Source of the DNA: Hymenolepis diminuta
Lineage: Eukaryota; Platyhelminthes; Cestoda; Cyclophyllidea; Hymenolepididae
Assembly: GCA_900708905.1 (NCBI GenBank)
Contig: CAADRB010000019.1
Location: 1,416,867-1,480,866 of the forward strand
Direction of reading: 5' to 3'
Length of the DNA: 64,000 nt
The position numbers and the translations under genes were made by a program. Of the stretch, positions 28,301 through 45,818 are shown in pieces. Numbering within the stretch: the stretch's first letter is position 1; each line of letters starts with the position of its first letter. Below the pieces are notes generated by a model. It was not told the origin of the DNA and made no database searches. It was given only the letters and a program-made list of their open reading frames with translations.

Positions 28301-28383
28301 TTAGCCCTCTCAACCCCTCTGATCCTCACTTGCCTCATTCCTATCTTCTTAATCCCCACTATCCTCACTATCACCTATCTTAA
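1254..28383 (+). CDS. Voltage-gated calcium channel alpha1 subunit, CaV2 type (3' part, 25 exons)
   Basis: Pore-forming subunit of a high-voltage-activated (N/P/Q-like) calcium channel, in plasma membrane at presynaptic sites. Exons by eye, all GT-AG: 1254-1354, 2463-2602, 2675-2763, 2846-2972, 8870-9059, 10035-10141, 10368-10388, 12565-12673, 13136-13296, 13377-13517, 13928-14129, 15546-15710, 16998-17156, 18165-18248, 19122-19307, 19956-20047, 22193-22459, 24082-24178, 24255-24465, 24540-24640, 24742-24789, 25912-26006, 26186-26237, 26315-26912, 27626-28383. Their sum, less two leading bases, is 4299 nt, an exact frame of 1432 aa plus stop. It covers IIS6, the II-III linker, domains III and IV, an EF-hand-like region, an IQ-like motif and a long tail. 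Pore glutamates are kept (TGEGW in III, TGENW in IV). The linker entry into IIIS1 and the C-terminal lobe match CaV2 rather than CaV1 or CaV3. The 5' half lies outside the window. Weakest boundary: the acceptor of exon 24 (26315 or 26321). Confidence 0.95.
2463..2972 (+). CDS. CaV2 exons: II-III cytoplasmic linker
   Basis: Three exons (2463-2602, 2675-2763, 2846-2972) separated by introns of only 72 and 82 bp. They encode a polar, lysine- and acid-rich linker ending in [16 protein letters not shown], which aligns with the conserved segment just before IIIS1 of CaV2 channels. The whole II-III linker here is about 135 residues, far shorter than the linkers of vertebrate CaV2.1/2.2, which carry the synprint SNARE-binding region. 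Confidence 0.9.
7041..7065. repeat. Poly-C/pyrimidine tract
   Basis: A 25-base run of C with few T in a CaV2 intron; simple sequence. Confidence 0.8.
7911..8100 (+). repeat. Dispersed repeat copy 1 (family R)
   Basis: Shares with the copies at 27050, 34607 and 35968 the order: AATAAG near the 5' end, GAGCATCTTATA, a purine-rich middle, GGAGGAGTGACTAT, and CATGATGGCCAC. Heavily diverged. Lies in the CaV2 5.9-kb intron. Confidence 0.45.
8870..14129 (+). CDS. CaV2 exons: domain III (S1-S6)
   Basis: Seven exons. 8870-9059 carries IIIS1-S2 ([19 protein letters not shown]), 10035-10141 S2-S3, 10368-10388 a microexon in the S3-S4 loop, 12565-12673 the S4 voltage sensor ([18 protein letters not shown], with the regular arginine/lysine spacing), 13136-13296 S5, 13377-13517 the pore loop with the selectivity-filter glutamate ([10 protein letters not shown]), and 13928-14129 S6 ([18 protein letters not shown]). 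No break or missing key residue is seen. The S3-S4 loop is longer than in vertebrate CaV2. Confidence 0.95.
10368..10388 (+). CDS. CaV2 21-nt microexon in the IIIS3-S4 loop
   Basis: A 21-base exon between acceptor TTCTAATTTTAG and donor GTAAGTGT. It joins a preceding exon ending in phase 2 and adds seven residues (NRNALRLG junction) ahead of [10 protein letters not shown]. Skipping it keeps the frame, because the flanking AA and G would form a lysine codon. It is therefore a plausible cassette exon in a loop that tunes voltage sensing. Confidence 0.75.
10389..12564. other. CaV2 intron downstream of the microexon
   Basis: About 2.2 kb of AT-rich intron. The open frame at 11278-11472 has no family resemblance. 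Nothing further is seen. Confidence 0.6.
14130..19121. other. CaV2 introns around domain IV S1-S3
   Basis: Introns 14130-15545, 15711-16997, 17157-18164 and 18249-19121 flank the exons listed for domain IV. A short phrase near 15130-15155 (CGCACACTGCTCTTG) recurs near 29538-29552, suggesting decayed repeat DNA. No extra exon or RNA gene is recognised. Confidence 0.5.
15546..22459 (+). CDS. CaV2 exons: domain IV (S1-S6) and start of C-terminal tail
   Basis: Six exons. 15546-15710 holds the III-IV linker and IVS1, 16998-17156 S2, 18165-18248 S3 ([18 protein letters not shown]), 19122-19307 S4-S5 with the sensor [17 protein letters not shown], 19956-20047 the turret entry, and 22193-22459 the pore ([10 protein letters not shown]), S6 ([17 protein letters not shown]) and the conserved [15 protein letters not shown] segment. 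The S3-S4 loop is short. The selectivity-filter glutamate is present. Confidence 0.95.
21960..22080 (+). repeat. Dispersed repeat tail (family R)
   Basis: Matches the tail of the copy at 27255-27365: AAGCTTCTTATTGATCCTC here, AAACTTCTTATTGGTCCTC there, followed in both by GGCTGGYGA at a similar distance. It is in the CaV2 intron before the domain IV pore exon. Confidence 0.45.
24082..24789 (+). CDS. CaV2 exons: EF-hand-like region, pre-IQ and IQ-like motif
   Basis: Exons 24082-24178, 24255-24465, 24540-24640 and 24742-24789. The first two match the proximal C-terminal lobe of CaV2 ([19 protein letters not shown], then a run ending LVPP). The third has [17 protein letters not shown], the calmodulin-binding IQ-like helix, with Met-Leu where an Ile-Gln or Ile-Met pair is usual. 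The 48-bp fourth exon is a serine/arginine stretch and is also frame-neutral if skipped. Confidence 0.9.
25912..28383 (+). CDS. CaV2 exons: distal C-terminal tail, proline-rich, with stop codon
   Basis: Exons 25912-26006, 26186-26237, 26315-26912 and 27626-28383. The tail is low-complexity: an alanine/threonine run, acidic patches, a six-glycine run, then two polyproline blocks near 28110-28170 ([21 protein letters not shown] is split by LPLNS) and a His/Pro/Tyr-rich end. It terminates in YPHYHLS. The D-x-W-C PDZ-binding end and a clear RxLPxxP RIM-BP site, known in many CaV2 channels, are not seen. Frame continuity across the 713-bp last intron supports the last exon. Confidence 0.82.
27050..27365 (+). 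repeat. Dispersed repeat copy 2 (family R), with tail
   Basis: Head: AAATAAGCATTTATTAGAGA, then CTTATAGATGAGGCAATA, GAGTTAATACAAAG and GGTGGGAGGAAG. Tail as described for 21960-22080. The head is closest to the copy at 35968. Confidence 0.5.
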
Positions 28384-30449
28384 GGGCTTCCGCATCAATT
28401 GGTTTGTTGATGCGTGTATATGTATTTATTATTGTGTAAAGCTGCTTCCTTTCTCTCAGTCTCGCTCTTTCTAACTTTCTCTCTCTCTGGGCTCTGATTC
28501 CTGTCTGCTCCTCTCTCCAATCTATCAGAATTTCTTTCTCTTTCCCTTTCAATCGTAGTTCAACGTCTTGTTGAGATTGTTGAGCTGCGAGATAACGTTG
28601 GACCAAGTTAATTCAGATTAAAATGTACCTGAAATGTTCAAATATGCGTTATCCTTTACATGTTTTTGCTCCAGAAATCTGGGTTTCGGGGGGCTAGCAA
28701 GCGTTTAAAATAGAAAGAAGTTAGATATTTAGCAGATTTAGTAGCATCGGCGCTGATCGCTGCTTAAGTGTACTTTATCGTAATTAATGGAAACATGGTT
28801 TCAAAAAAAAGAGAGATAAGCTCTTAAATATAACGCAATTAAGGACCTAACTGTTTTAAAAATAATCAACATCTGGTTCATAGCCAAAGGAGGTTTAATT
28901 GATTTTCAAAAATCGGATATGAAGAAATAGTAGCGTATATAAGGTGTATGAATATGTATTATATGCTCCTTTAAATGTAAAATAAAAATTTGTTTGGATT
29001 ATTGTTAAAACTGAAAATTAGTAACTTATTGTCATTTAAATTTATTTGAATTCAGGAATTTCGATAGCGTATATGAACTGTGCTAACCCATTTACTATTA
29101 ATTCAAGTTCATAAAAATGATGAGGAAATTGAATAATTATTAGCAAAACATGTTATATCAAATAAAAGTATAGGAAAGCTGAGAGTTTGGGGTCAATGAT
29201 ATGTGTAAGCATGATGCCTTACCATACATTCAAAATACATGTATTATGCTTTCTACTGTAACAGATACCACACAAATAAGCATTTTGCTAAACCTTAGTA
29301 ATCCTCTTAGAAGTCCAACTAGTTGCCGATAAGTACAACTAGCCTCTAACAGAGTCATCTAGTATAAATATGCCCCAAACTTAGCCAGACTATGTCCAAA
29401 GTAGCAAGAACAATGAAGACATCGAGTGGACAGGATTTATTTCAGTCTAAGGCCCACTGACACCATGCTTCATCGTTAAATATCTTCAACGCTAAGTTGC
29501 AGGAATATTGATCGCTGATCGGCTGGTACGGCCTCTGCACGCACACTGCTCTTGCTTGTTACGCATCGGTAGCACACGGCACTTCTCTAAATTTTGCTTA
29601 ATGATGTTGCGGTGATTATATTATGATTAGTAAAGTTGACTTATTTTTAAAACTTTACTCAAGTTTGCCAAAATTCAAATTAAACCGAAATTTTCTGAAG
29701 GATCTCAAGACATGGAGAAGAGAAAATACGATAAAAAGATCCGGTGGTCAATTTAGGGATAAGAATAGGTATAGAGAGGTAAGAATACATGATCGATTAA
29801 AATAACCGTGTAAAAGGTATTATTGCTGTGGCTCAAACATTTTGCATTACATTAATTTGATAGAGAGTAGCAAAAATTTATAATCAAATAATACAGACTG
29901 GTTTTTAAATATGATAACCTTCATAAATAAGCGAATTTTAATGTTGAATTTTCACTGCTTTCACCATAGCAACACATATGAGACAAAGAACTTAAATTTA
30001 TCTCGCTATTATCCCTATTAAATAATAAGGTTTGCTAAGGCACATTTAAAAATATATATTCTATGATGTGCAAGAAAGGTTAAAATAGTTTACTATGATA
30101 AAATTTTATATTCACTAGTTCAGGCATATATACTACTATTTCGTAACGTTCAGACAATAAAATATCCCAAACAAATTTAAAAATACATTTTTCCATATAA
30201 AATAAAAATTTAAGAACTAAATGTCAAATTAATTTTTAATTACTCTTCAAATTGAGTGGAATACGGAATTTCTATTTCAGTTAATACTCAACCTTGAAAC
30301 TTGCAATCCAATTAACAAAGAGCAATATAGACCAATCGTACGCTGAATATCCGTCAAAATTCGGCTAGATTCCTTCTGTGGGGTGGAACTTTGCTTTATT
30401 GTCCTTTTATTAGTATAAGCTTAACCATTATGAGTCTGATAAGGTCCGA
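28384..30449. other. CaV2 3' UTR and spacer to LETM1
   Basis: Begins with CT-rich 3' UTR (about 28440-28560). A possible poly(A) signal AATAAA is at 28981-28986, and another AATAAA is at 29161-29166. The rest is AT-rich spacer containing the LETM1 5' flank. No core promoter motif could be placed with confidence. Confidence 0.5.
28981..28986 (+). terminator. Candidate CaV2 poly(A) signal
   Basis: AATAAA on the + strand, about 600 bases after the CaV2 stop codon, in AT-rich DNA. It is the first canonical hexamer noticed after the stop. Use is unproven. Confidence 0.35.
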
Positions 30450-39848
<9,399 letters not shown>

Positions 39849-40755
39849 GAAATGAGCTGTGACGTGACTCCCCTTTTTGTGTATTTATAATCATTTATGT
39901 TATTCTCATTGCTCTGGATTGGTCGGTGAAATAGCTGGCTGCTGTCCCCCTAATGTTAATACCTAGTCAATTTTGTCGTGGTTGGGGAGGGCTTCCCTTT
40001 TGCATTCCCGCTCGTCTGCTCTCCCCTACCTCATCTCGTTCGTAATCACGCCCGCGCTCCTATTTGGTTTTTCCCTTTTTTCCTCTGAATGCGTTGCCGG
40101 ATGCATTTCGTGTGTTGTTTGCATTATATGCTATCAGCAAGATTAAGTGAATTGATTTTCTGCTTTGAGTAATCTGACTCGTTTATTCGTATTGGGCGTG
40201 ATGGGGGCGGCGTTTTATTAGTCTAAATCGGATATTTTTAAGAAAAATACTGAAGCATGTTTTAGGAAATGTCTGAATTTGGTGTTCAAACTGGTAATAT
40301 TTTAGGCAATCAGTAAGTTGTAGTCCAGTGAATGCGGATAATTTTTGTTTTTAAATAATAATTTTTAAAATAGAAAAAATGAGTGTCATTTTCTTTTGTT
40401 TTTCTCATTTATATATATATATATAGAATGGATCTGAACCATTTATAAATTCACTTTAGTAACAAAGATGGTTATGAGATTGTGTTTTAGTCTCTTGTCT
40501 GAGCGCTTTAACACAACGTTATTGAATCAGAGGCAATTCAAAAAGTATGCCTTATACATTTTTGAGGCATTTGTTCAAATATTTTTATTTTTAATGAAGC
40601 TAGACACTTACATGATGTATATCAATTTTACCGCACTAAATATTTATTATTAAATTCCAAAATATGGTTTGATGTATAATTTTCAACTTTATTATTAGGA
40701 TAGTTGGTTATAATTATCTTATGATATAATATTTTCAAATTTAAAAGATATTAGG
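39849..40755. other. LETM1 3' flank and spacer
   Basis: About 900 bp between LETM1 and the next gene. It has a short (TA)n run at 40411-40424. No canonical AATAAA was noticed on the + strand; AATAAT near 40350 is the nearest variant. The acceptor-like ATATTAG at 40748-40754 sits one base before the next ATG. Confidence 0.45.
40411..40424. repeat. (TA)n microsatellite
   Basis: Seven uninterrupted TA units in the spacer between LETM1 and the zinc-finger gene. Confidence 0.8.
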
Positions 40756-41568
40756 ATGCCACGACCACCAACCGTTATATGTTATATTTGCCACAGAGAA
40801 TATGGCACAGCTTCAATCGGCATTCATGAGAAAACATGCCTTAAGAAGTGGCATGAACAGAATGATAAACTCCCACCATCGGAACGTCAACCAGAACCAA
40901 TTAAGCCACAAGTTTTTCCATCTGAAGCGTCTACTCTTAGCCACTTAACTGGGGCCTCAAACCAGAATGTCGATTTTGAAGCATATAACGCCGCAGCATT
41001 AAAAACCTCCACTCTCCCATGTCCTAGATGTCGGCGCCATTTTGAAGCTAGCAAATTGTCCACACATGAGGCCCATTGCAAACCACCCCCTAGACATTCC
41101 CGATTCCATGATTACGAGGCTCGCAGACCTGATGTCGATTTAGAACTTCTCCACACACCATTGCGTGGGAAGAGATCTTTACCATCACCTTCCTCATTAG
41201 TAGAAAGTAAGGCAGGCTTATTTCCTTGCAGAATTTGTGGTCGGACATTTGCGCCAGATCGTATAGAACGCCACCAGGAAAACTGTAAAGCAACTCCATT
41301 AAAGTCACCCTCAAAAAGAGCGGATTCTAAAACTCCCAAGCCCACTTCACCCCTCCTCGAAATGAACAATGAACTCAACCGAAATCCCTTCATACAAACT
41401 TGTAAGAATTGTGGCACCGCCACGCCAAATACTGGATCAAAATTCTGTATTAAATGTGGAGCCACATTATCTGTATCCTGCACCACATGCGGTAAAAGTC
41501 TATCCCCAGAAGCAAAATTCTGCGATCAATGCGGGCAACCTGTTCAGACAGGTGTTCTAATTCCATAA
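40756..41568 (+). CDS. ZNF474/ZC2HC1-like zinc-finger protein with double zinc ribbon
   Basis: 270-aa protein in one uninterrupted exon. It opens with PRPPTVICYICHREYGTASI, the signature of ZNF474/ZC2HC1 C2HC fingers. Three C2HC fingers are visible: C9-C12-H24-C28, C89-C92-H104-C108 and C158-C161-H173-C177. A double zinc ribbon follows with cysteine pairs C216/C219, C231/C234, C242/C245 and C256/C259. The middle is Ser/Pro/Lys-rich and disordered. Family members are poorly characterised; expression in testis and ciliated cells is reported for ZNF474, so a nucleic-acid or protein-binding role is only inferred. The ATG follows an AG acceptor by one base, which hints at a 5' UTR intron or trans-splice site. 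The gene converges on PUS1. Confidence 0.85.
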   Translation: MPRPPTVICYICHREYGTASIGIHEKTCLKKWHEQNDKLPPSERQPEPIKPQVFPSEASTLSHLTGASNQNVDFEAYNAAALKTSTLPCPRCRRHFEASKLSTHEAHCKPPPRHSRFHDYEARRPDVDLELLHTPLRGKRSLPSPSSLVESKAGLFPCRICGRTFAPDRIERHQENCKATPLKSPSKRADSKTPKPTSPLLEMNNELNRNPFIQTCKNCGTATPNTGSKFCIKCGATLSVSCTTCGKSLSPEAKFCDQCGQPVQTGVLIP

Positions 41569-41621
41569 GAAACCGAAGGTCGACTACCAAATTTGATTTG
41601 AAAAAAAAAAACAATTCTTTC

Positions 41622-41627
41622 AATAAA
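41622..41627 (+). terminator. Poly(A) signal of the ZNF474-like gene
   Basis: AATAAA 54 bases after the stop codon, following an A-rich run. It lies 10 bases from the opposing PUS1 signal. Confidence 0.7.
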
Positions 41628-41637
41628 ACAAAATGTA

Positions 41638-41643
41638 TTTATT
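41638..41643 (-). terminator. Poly(A) signal of PUS1
   Basis: TTTATT on the + strand, that is AATAAA on the minus strand, 78 bases beyond the PUS1 stop. It nearly overlaps the signal of the convergent gene. Confidence 0.65.
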
Positions 41644-41721
41644 TTCAAAGCTTAGTATACTATTAGATAATAAGACTCAAAACCGGTATACACAGACAGG
41701 GAGACTAAATTTCGGCGATCC

Positions 41722-44089
41722 CTAAGGATTGTTGGTGTTGGTAGGAACTTCGTGGCCATCATCATAATTTTCGGCTGAATTGGGGCTTCCTGAGGGAGAA
41801 CTTGAGATACTGCTGGCCTTAGAATCGTACTCGCGTTTATCGAATGTGTGAAGGTTCAGATTTGACATCCATTCGAACATTCTGCATTAGGGCATTTGAG
41901 TTAAGGATGAAAACAGCGATGGGAAAAATATTTTCACGCTAATAAAGCATATATTAAGACATCACTCAGATATCATGTATTATTGCCGATATACTCCCGG
42001 TGACTATAATCCGTAAGAAAGAGAGCACTCGAGGTCCAACCCAATCACATTAAAATGGTCTGCAGGTAGCTAATACTTTATAATCTAAGGAAGAGCCTTT
42101 CCCAGTACTCATCTCGAGTAGGGATGCTAACTTTAGGCTCTAATGAATAAGAAACTCACAACATGCAACTGGAAATTCCAGAAACTAAACACTTAATGAT
42201 GAGTATCGGACCTGTTGCTATCGACATGATCATGTGCTACTGGTGGGTAATACTATCCATAAGATGTGCCACCCATCAAGAGAATAAGGGGTACAAAGTA
42301 TAGAAACAATCTTCAAGCAGTAGAGTAATGCAATATTTGGTAGAATAAGAAGTGTAGTGCCTAAATGTGACATTTGAAGAAACGGATTCGAAATCCATTA
42401 AAGTATATCCAGGGATGGAATCGACAATCCAAATCGGTCAAGAGGTATTGTTCTATACAGATAATGCTTTTCTTCTCGAAATGAGTATCAAAATACTCTC
42501 AAAGTCCGAGGTAGAAACTGGTTAAAATCTTTAACCCGAGGATATTAAATGTAACGAATAAACTAGACTAAAAGTCTTAAAACAAGAGTAATCAAATTTA
42601 AATAAAGTTCGCAAAATGGATACGAATTCCCTTCCACTTCGCATTTGACCATGTGTTTGAAAATGTACTCTTCTTTGAATTTTTCAATTTGGGGCTAAAA
42701 TCATGAAAAGCAGCGATTCTTCAATAACACTAATTACAGTATGCCAAAATAAATCAAACTTGACCTAAATTCAGTGATACCTTATACATGTCCCAATCAA
42801 TCGACTTATGACTGCAATCGGCACAGAAACGGTTATTGTATCGAGTAAAGCAAACCTGGTCAAGGAGCAAGCCTAAACCCGGAGCTCTTGGAACATCCAG
42901 CTAGAAACCAAATACGAATTCCCGATAAATTATCAAAACCAACGAAATTGGGTTCAAGGTATTAGTGAAACCACCCACACGTTCAGTTTTGAAGACCTTC
43001 TCAAATACATCCTCTGTCGCATAACCCTTGGCAATACCAATAACTAAACCGATCATCTTTCGAATCTGATGAAGCATAAAGGATTGACCCTGAATGGAAA
43101 TAACCGCAAATTCACGACATCCATCAAGTAAAAATGGAGATCCGCATTCCATTGACATGATATAGCGAACGCAACTCTTGTCATCTGAAGCTCTAATAAG
43201 AAGGAAGATGGATACCACAAAATTAGATTTCAGCCTAGCTGAAGCAAATGTTGCAAGTAGATCAGACTTTTACCTTCCAGATGTGAAGTTGAAGAAGTTA
43301 TGAGTGCCTTTATATCGAAGTAAGAGTTCATTGACACGGCTTAAAGTCTTAGAGGGCAATCGATAATTCCAGCAGTCACTTAATTTAAGGCTGTCACGGG
43401 GAGCAAAAGCGAAAGTTGGGATGAGGTACTGATAGATTCGATAATTACAAGCAGTTTTAGGGTTGAACTTCTTGGTAACGCGAAAAACATCTAGAAAATG
43501 ATAAAATCGATCGATTGCCTTCTTACCTAGGACTCTGATCTGGTCTGGTAAGAAAGAATTGATTTTATCGACGGAGAGATTATCGATGGGAAGCTTTGCA
43601 GCACATACTTGACCTGCGGCTGACACATTCTTGTCAGTTTTGGAAGCACGAGAGAAATGAATCTAGAAACGGGTACATATAAAAGAATGGGTGGTTTCAA
43701 CTTACAAGCTGTTGGTTCTTAACATGTTCCCTGGTGATATAACCAGCGTTATGAAGAGCTGATAGCAGCTCACCCTCTATGGTCTTAAATCCCTCATTTC
43801 TGCAAATAAATTTCAAAATTAAATAAAAACAGAATGTCGTCAGCAATGAATAAGTTAAACCAGCGTACTTTTGCATTCCATAATATCCAGTTCCAGAGTA
43901 GATCATAAGTATCGCACATTTTCGGAATCCACGAGTACCGTCAAGAATAAGATCGGTTTTGTTAACTTTCACTTCAGGAGAATTTTCAGTATCGAGTTCG
44001 TGAGGACGTTTCATGATTGGTAAAATGTACCTAGATTGTTTGATACTTTGAAAAACTGTAGTAAGAATGTTCCGGAGCCACAAGGACAT
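41722..44089 (-). CDS. PUS1: tRNA pseudouridine synthase PUS1 (TruA family)
   Basis: Isomerises uridine to pseudouridine in tRNAs and some mRNAs, in nucleus and mitochondria. Minus-strand exons: 43869-44089 (or from ATG at 44014), 43706-43799, 43274-43662, 42979-43192, 42781-42900, 42624-42694, 41722-41881. From the 44014 ATG this gives 397 aa, from 44089 422 aa. The longer form starts MSLWLRNILTTVFQSIKQSR, basic and lacking acids, like the mitochondrial leader of PUS1 isoforms. Family motifs: YSGTGYYGMQ, the catalytic motif SKTDKNVSAAGQV with Asp90 (numbered from 44014), YKGTHNFFNFTSG, and IQGQSFMLHQIRKMIGLVIG. The catalytic motif deviates from the usual RTDKGV (Arg to Lys, Gly to Asn). The short exon 42624-42694 and the C-terminal exon (MFEWMSN, serine-rich tail) are supported by frame and weak similarity. 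Confidence 0.92.
41882..42623. other. PUS1 last intron
   Basis: 742-bp intron between the small exon 42624-42694 and the C-terminal exon. No other feature is recognised. Confidence 0.5.
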
Positions 44090-44096
44090 AGACTTT

Positions 44097-44336
44097 CTAA
44101 TCTCGAAGACCAAGTTCCTTCTCGCGCTTTTCTTTTTCTATGAGAGCTTCGGCGTACTGTTTTCTCTGAAGCTTATAATTTTTTCGATCAAAAATATAAT
44201 ATTTTCCAAGTTTGATTATTACGTAACCAGTTACAGCAGCGCCACCGAGAAATGAAGCAAGAGCGAATGTTTTGAAGGTATAATCACGAACTCTACTGAG
44301 TACACTAGGGCGATAGACACGAGGACGATTCTGCAT
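44097..44336 (-). CDS. Small single-pass membrane protein, COX14-like
   Basis: 79-aa frame from an ATG at 44336. N-terminus basic and without acids (QNRPRVYRPSVLSRVRDY), one hydrophobic helix (about residues 21-44, containing FKTFALASFLGGAAVTGYV), then a charged, Lys/Glu-rich tail. The layout and the KTF...GY...YYxF spacing resemble COX14, a mitochondrial inner-membrane factor of cytochrome c oxidase assembly, but similarity is short and the protein is longer than human COX14 (57 aa). The stop is seven bases before the longer PUS1 start, which suggests shared transcription. A further in-frame extension upstream would use a GTG and is not favoured. Other small mitochondrial membrane proteins remain possible. 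Confidence 0.6.
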   Translation of the reverse strand: MQNRPRVYRPSVLSRVRDYTFKTFALASFLGGAAVTGYVIIKLGKYYIFDRKNYKLQRKQYAEALIEKEKREKELGLRD

Positions 44337-45818
44337 AATCAAACAGACATACCGCACAACGGTTTATCACCAGTCCACCAATAATGCTAATAATTTTTAA
44401 AATTTCTCATGTACACAAAATAACGTATATTTCTCATTAAGATGCTTATCATTTATTAAGGTCATTAATAATTATTTAATATGAATTTATTTTTGCATTA
44501 AAACGATCATATATTATGTAATCACAAAGGATAATTTGCAATTAATCGACCGATTCACTGATGTGGTTGAATTAAAAGCTGCAGTTATGGAGATTTAGAT
44601 GTAACACTTATCATTATGCAAATATTTGGTATGACACCCCTGCTTCTATTGCTTCTCATTATCAGTTTACTATTCCGATATAGCACTTCCATGTTCTCTG
44701 GAAATTGCGCGATTTTTTAAACACTTTATAATAAATGTATTCCAATCAACAATAATAGTATACACACTGGTCAAATATATTACACTACATCGATCTTGAC
44801 TGCAAATTAGTTGTAAGGCTTTTTATACAAATAAATTTTTCGTGACTGTAATGTTAAATAAAACGAGCTGGAAATTCTGTAAACTCAAAAGTGAATCGTG
44901 TAGTAGCAACTATCAAATAAGTGAAACGATTTTTGACTCTGATTACTGCTCTTCTACTGAAATTTTCTATTTTAAATGGTCTCTAAAACGTTGATATCTG
45001 AAGATTCTATGATTCATACTTAACCCTTATTTTGTGCTTTTCCTTGCCAAAACATAAAAACCAGCACGAATTAAATGTCGATTCCCATCCATATTCTTAA
45101 TTTCGACTATCTCCCTTTGTATCATTAGTTCACTAAGTCATCTATTATTATCCTAAAAGCGTTCTCAACTAAATATCGTGTATTTTGTTCTCCCTTAGTT
45201 TTCTCTTTAATTTCCTTTCAAACTGTACGTTTGTCATGGTTACATTTCTCTTTATGGAATATACTGTTCTCCTTTGGGTGTTTAAGTTAAAGCATCCAAT
45301 CCCCCCCAACAAGTCATTAAAGTGACGCTACCCAGCAATAACTCAGAAGTCCCAGTGATTAAAAAATGTTATTACTTATGGTGACTATTTTCGTTTATTG
45401 TTGTCAGCCATCCCGCCCATTACATGCCCATCGACACTGCTTCTCATGACTTTTTTACTCTAACGGCCAATATAACCTTGATGTGGTCCTAACTAATGCG
45501 TCTGCATCAGTGTGAACGTACTCACATCTTCTTTCCCATTCTCCCTAAAATTAACGTGTATGATATACATCTGAAGTGCTGATACATCACGGAACCATTT
45601 CAGCAATGTAATTTTAGATTAAATATATTCAAATTAAACCAAAAACCTTAAACTGACAAAGATATCTGTACAAAACGATATTTTAAGCTTGTGAATATTA
45701 AAAATGAGTACTCAGAGTAGAAATTTACTGGCAAAAAATAATCGCCTCCGCCATTAACAGACGAAAAAAGATACATTCACGATATGCCTGTTTATAAATA
45801 GGCCAAAAAATATGCACA
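44337..45818. other. Spacer between TAPT1 and the COX14-like gene
   Basis: About 1.5 kb of AT-rich DNA holding the TAPT1 3' UTR and the 5' flank of the COX14-like/PUS1 pair. No coding exon, and no AATAAA on the minus strand near the TAPT1 stop, was noticed. Confidence 0.5.

Noticed and set aside
28349..28606. Minus-strand frame rich in Arg/Glu over the CaV2 stop and 3' UTR
   Set aside because: Antisense translation of a CT-rich 3' UTR; the charged composition is a by-product of the simple sequence.
42901..42978. In-frame extension of PUS1 exon 4 to a stop at 42901
   Set aside because: The reading NPISLVLIIYREF is intron; splicing from ACT GAA CGT to CTG GAT GTT restores the family phrase DVPRAPG.
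43794..43868. Read-through frame after the GYYGMQK motif in PUS1
   Set aside because: It is a 69-bp intron; splicing gives a continuous family alignment (GMQK then NEGFKTIEGELL).
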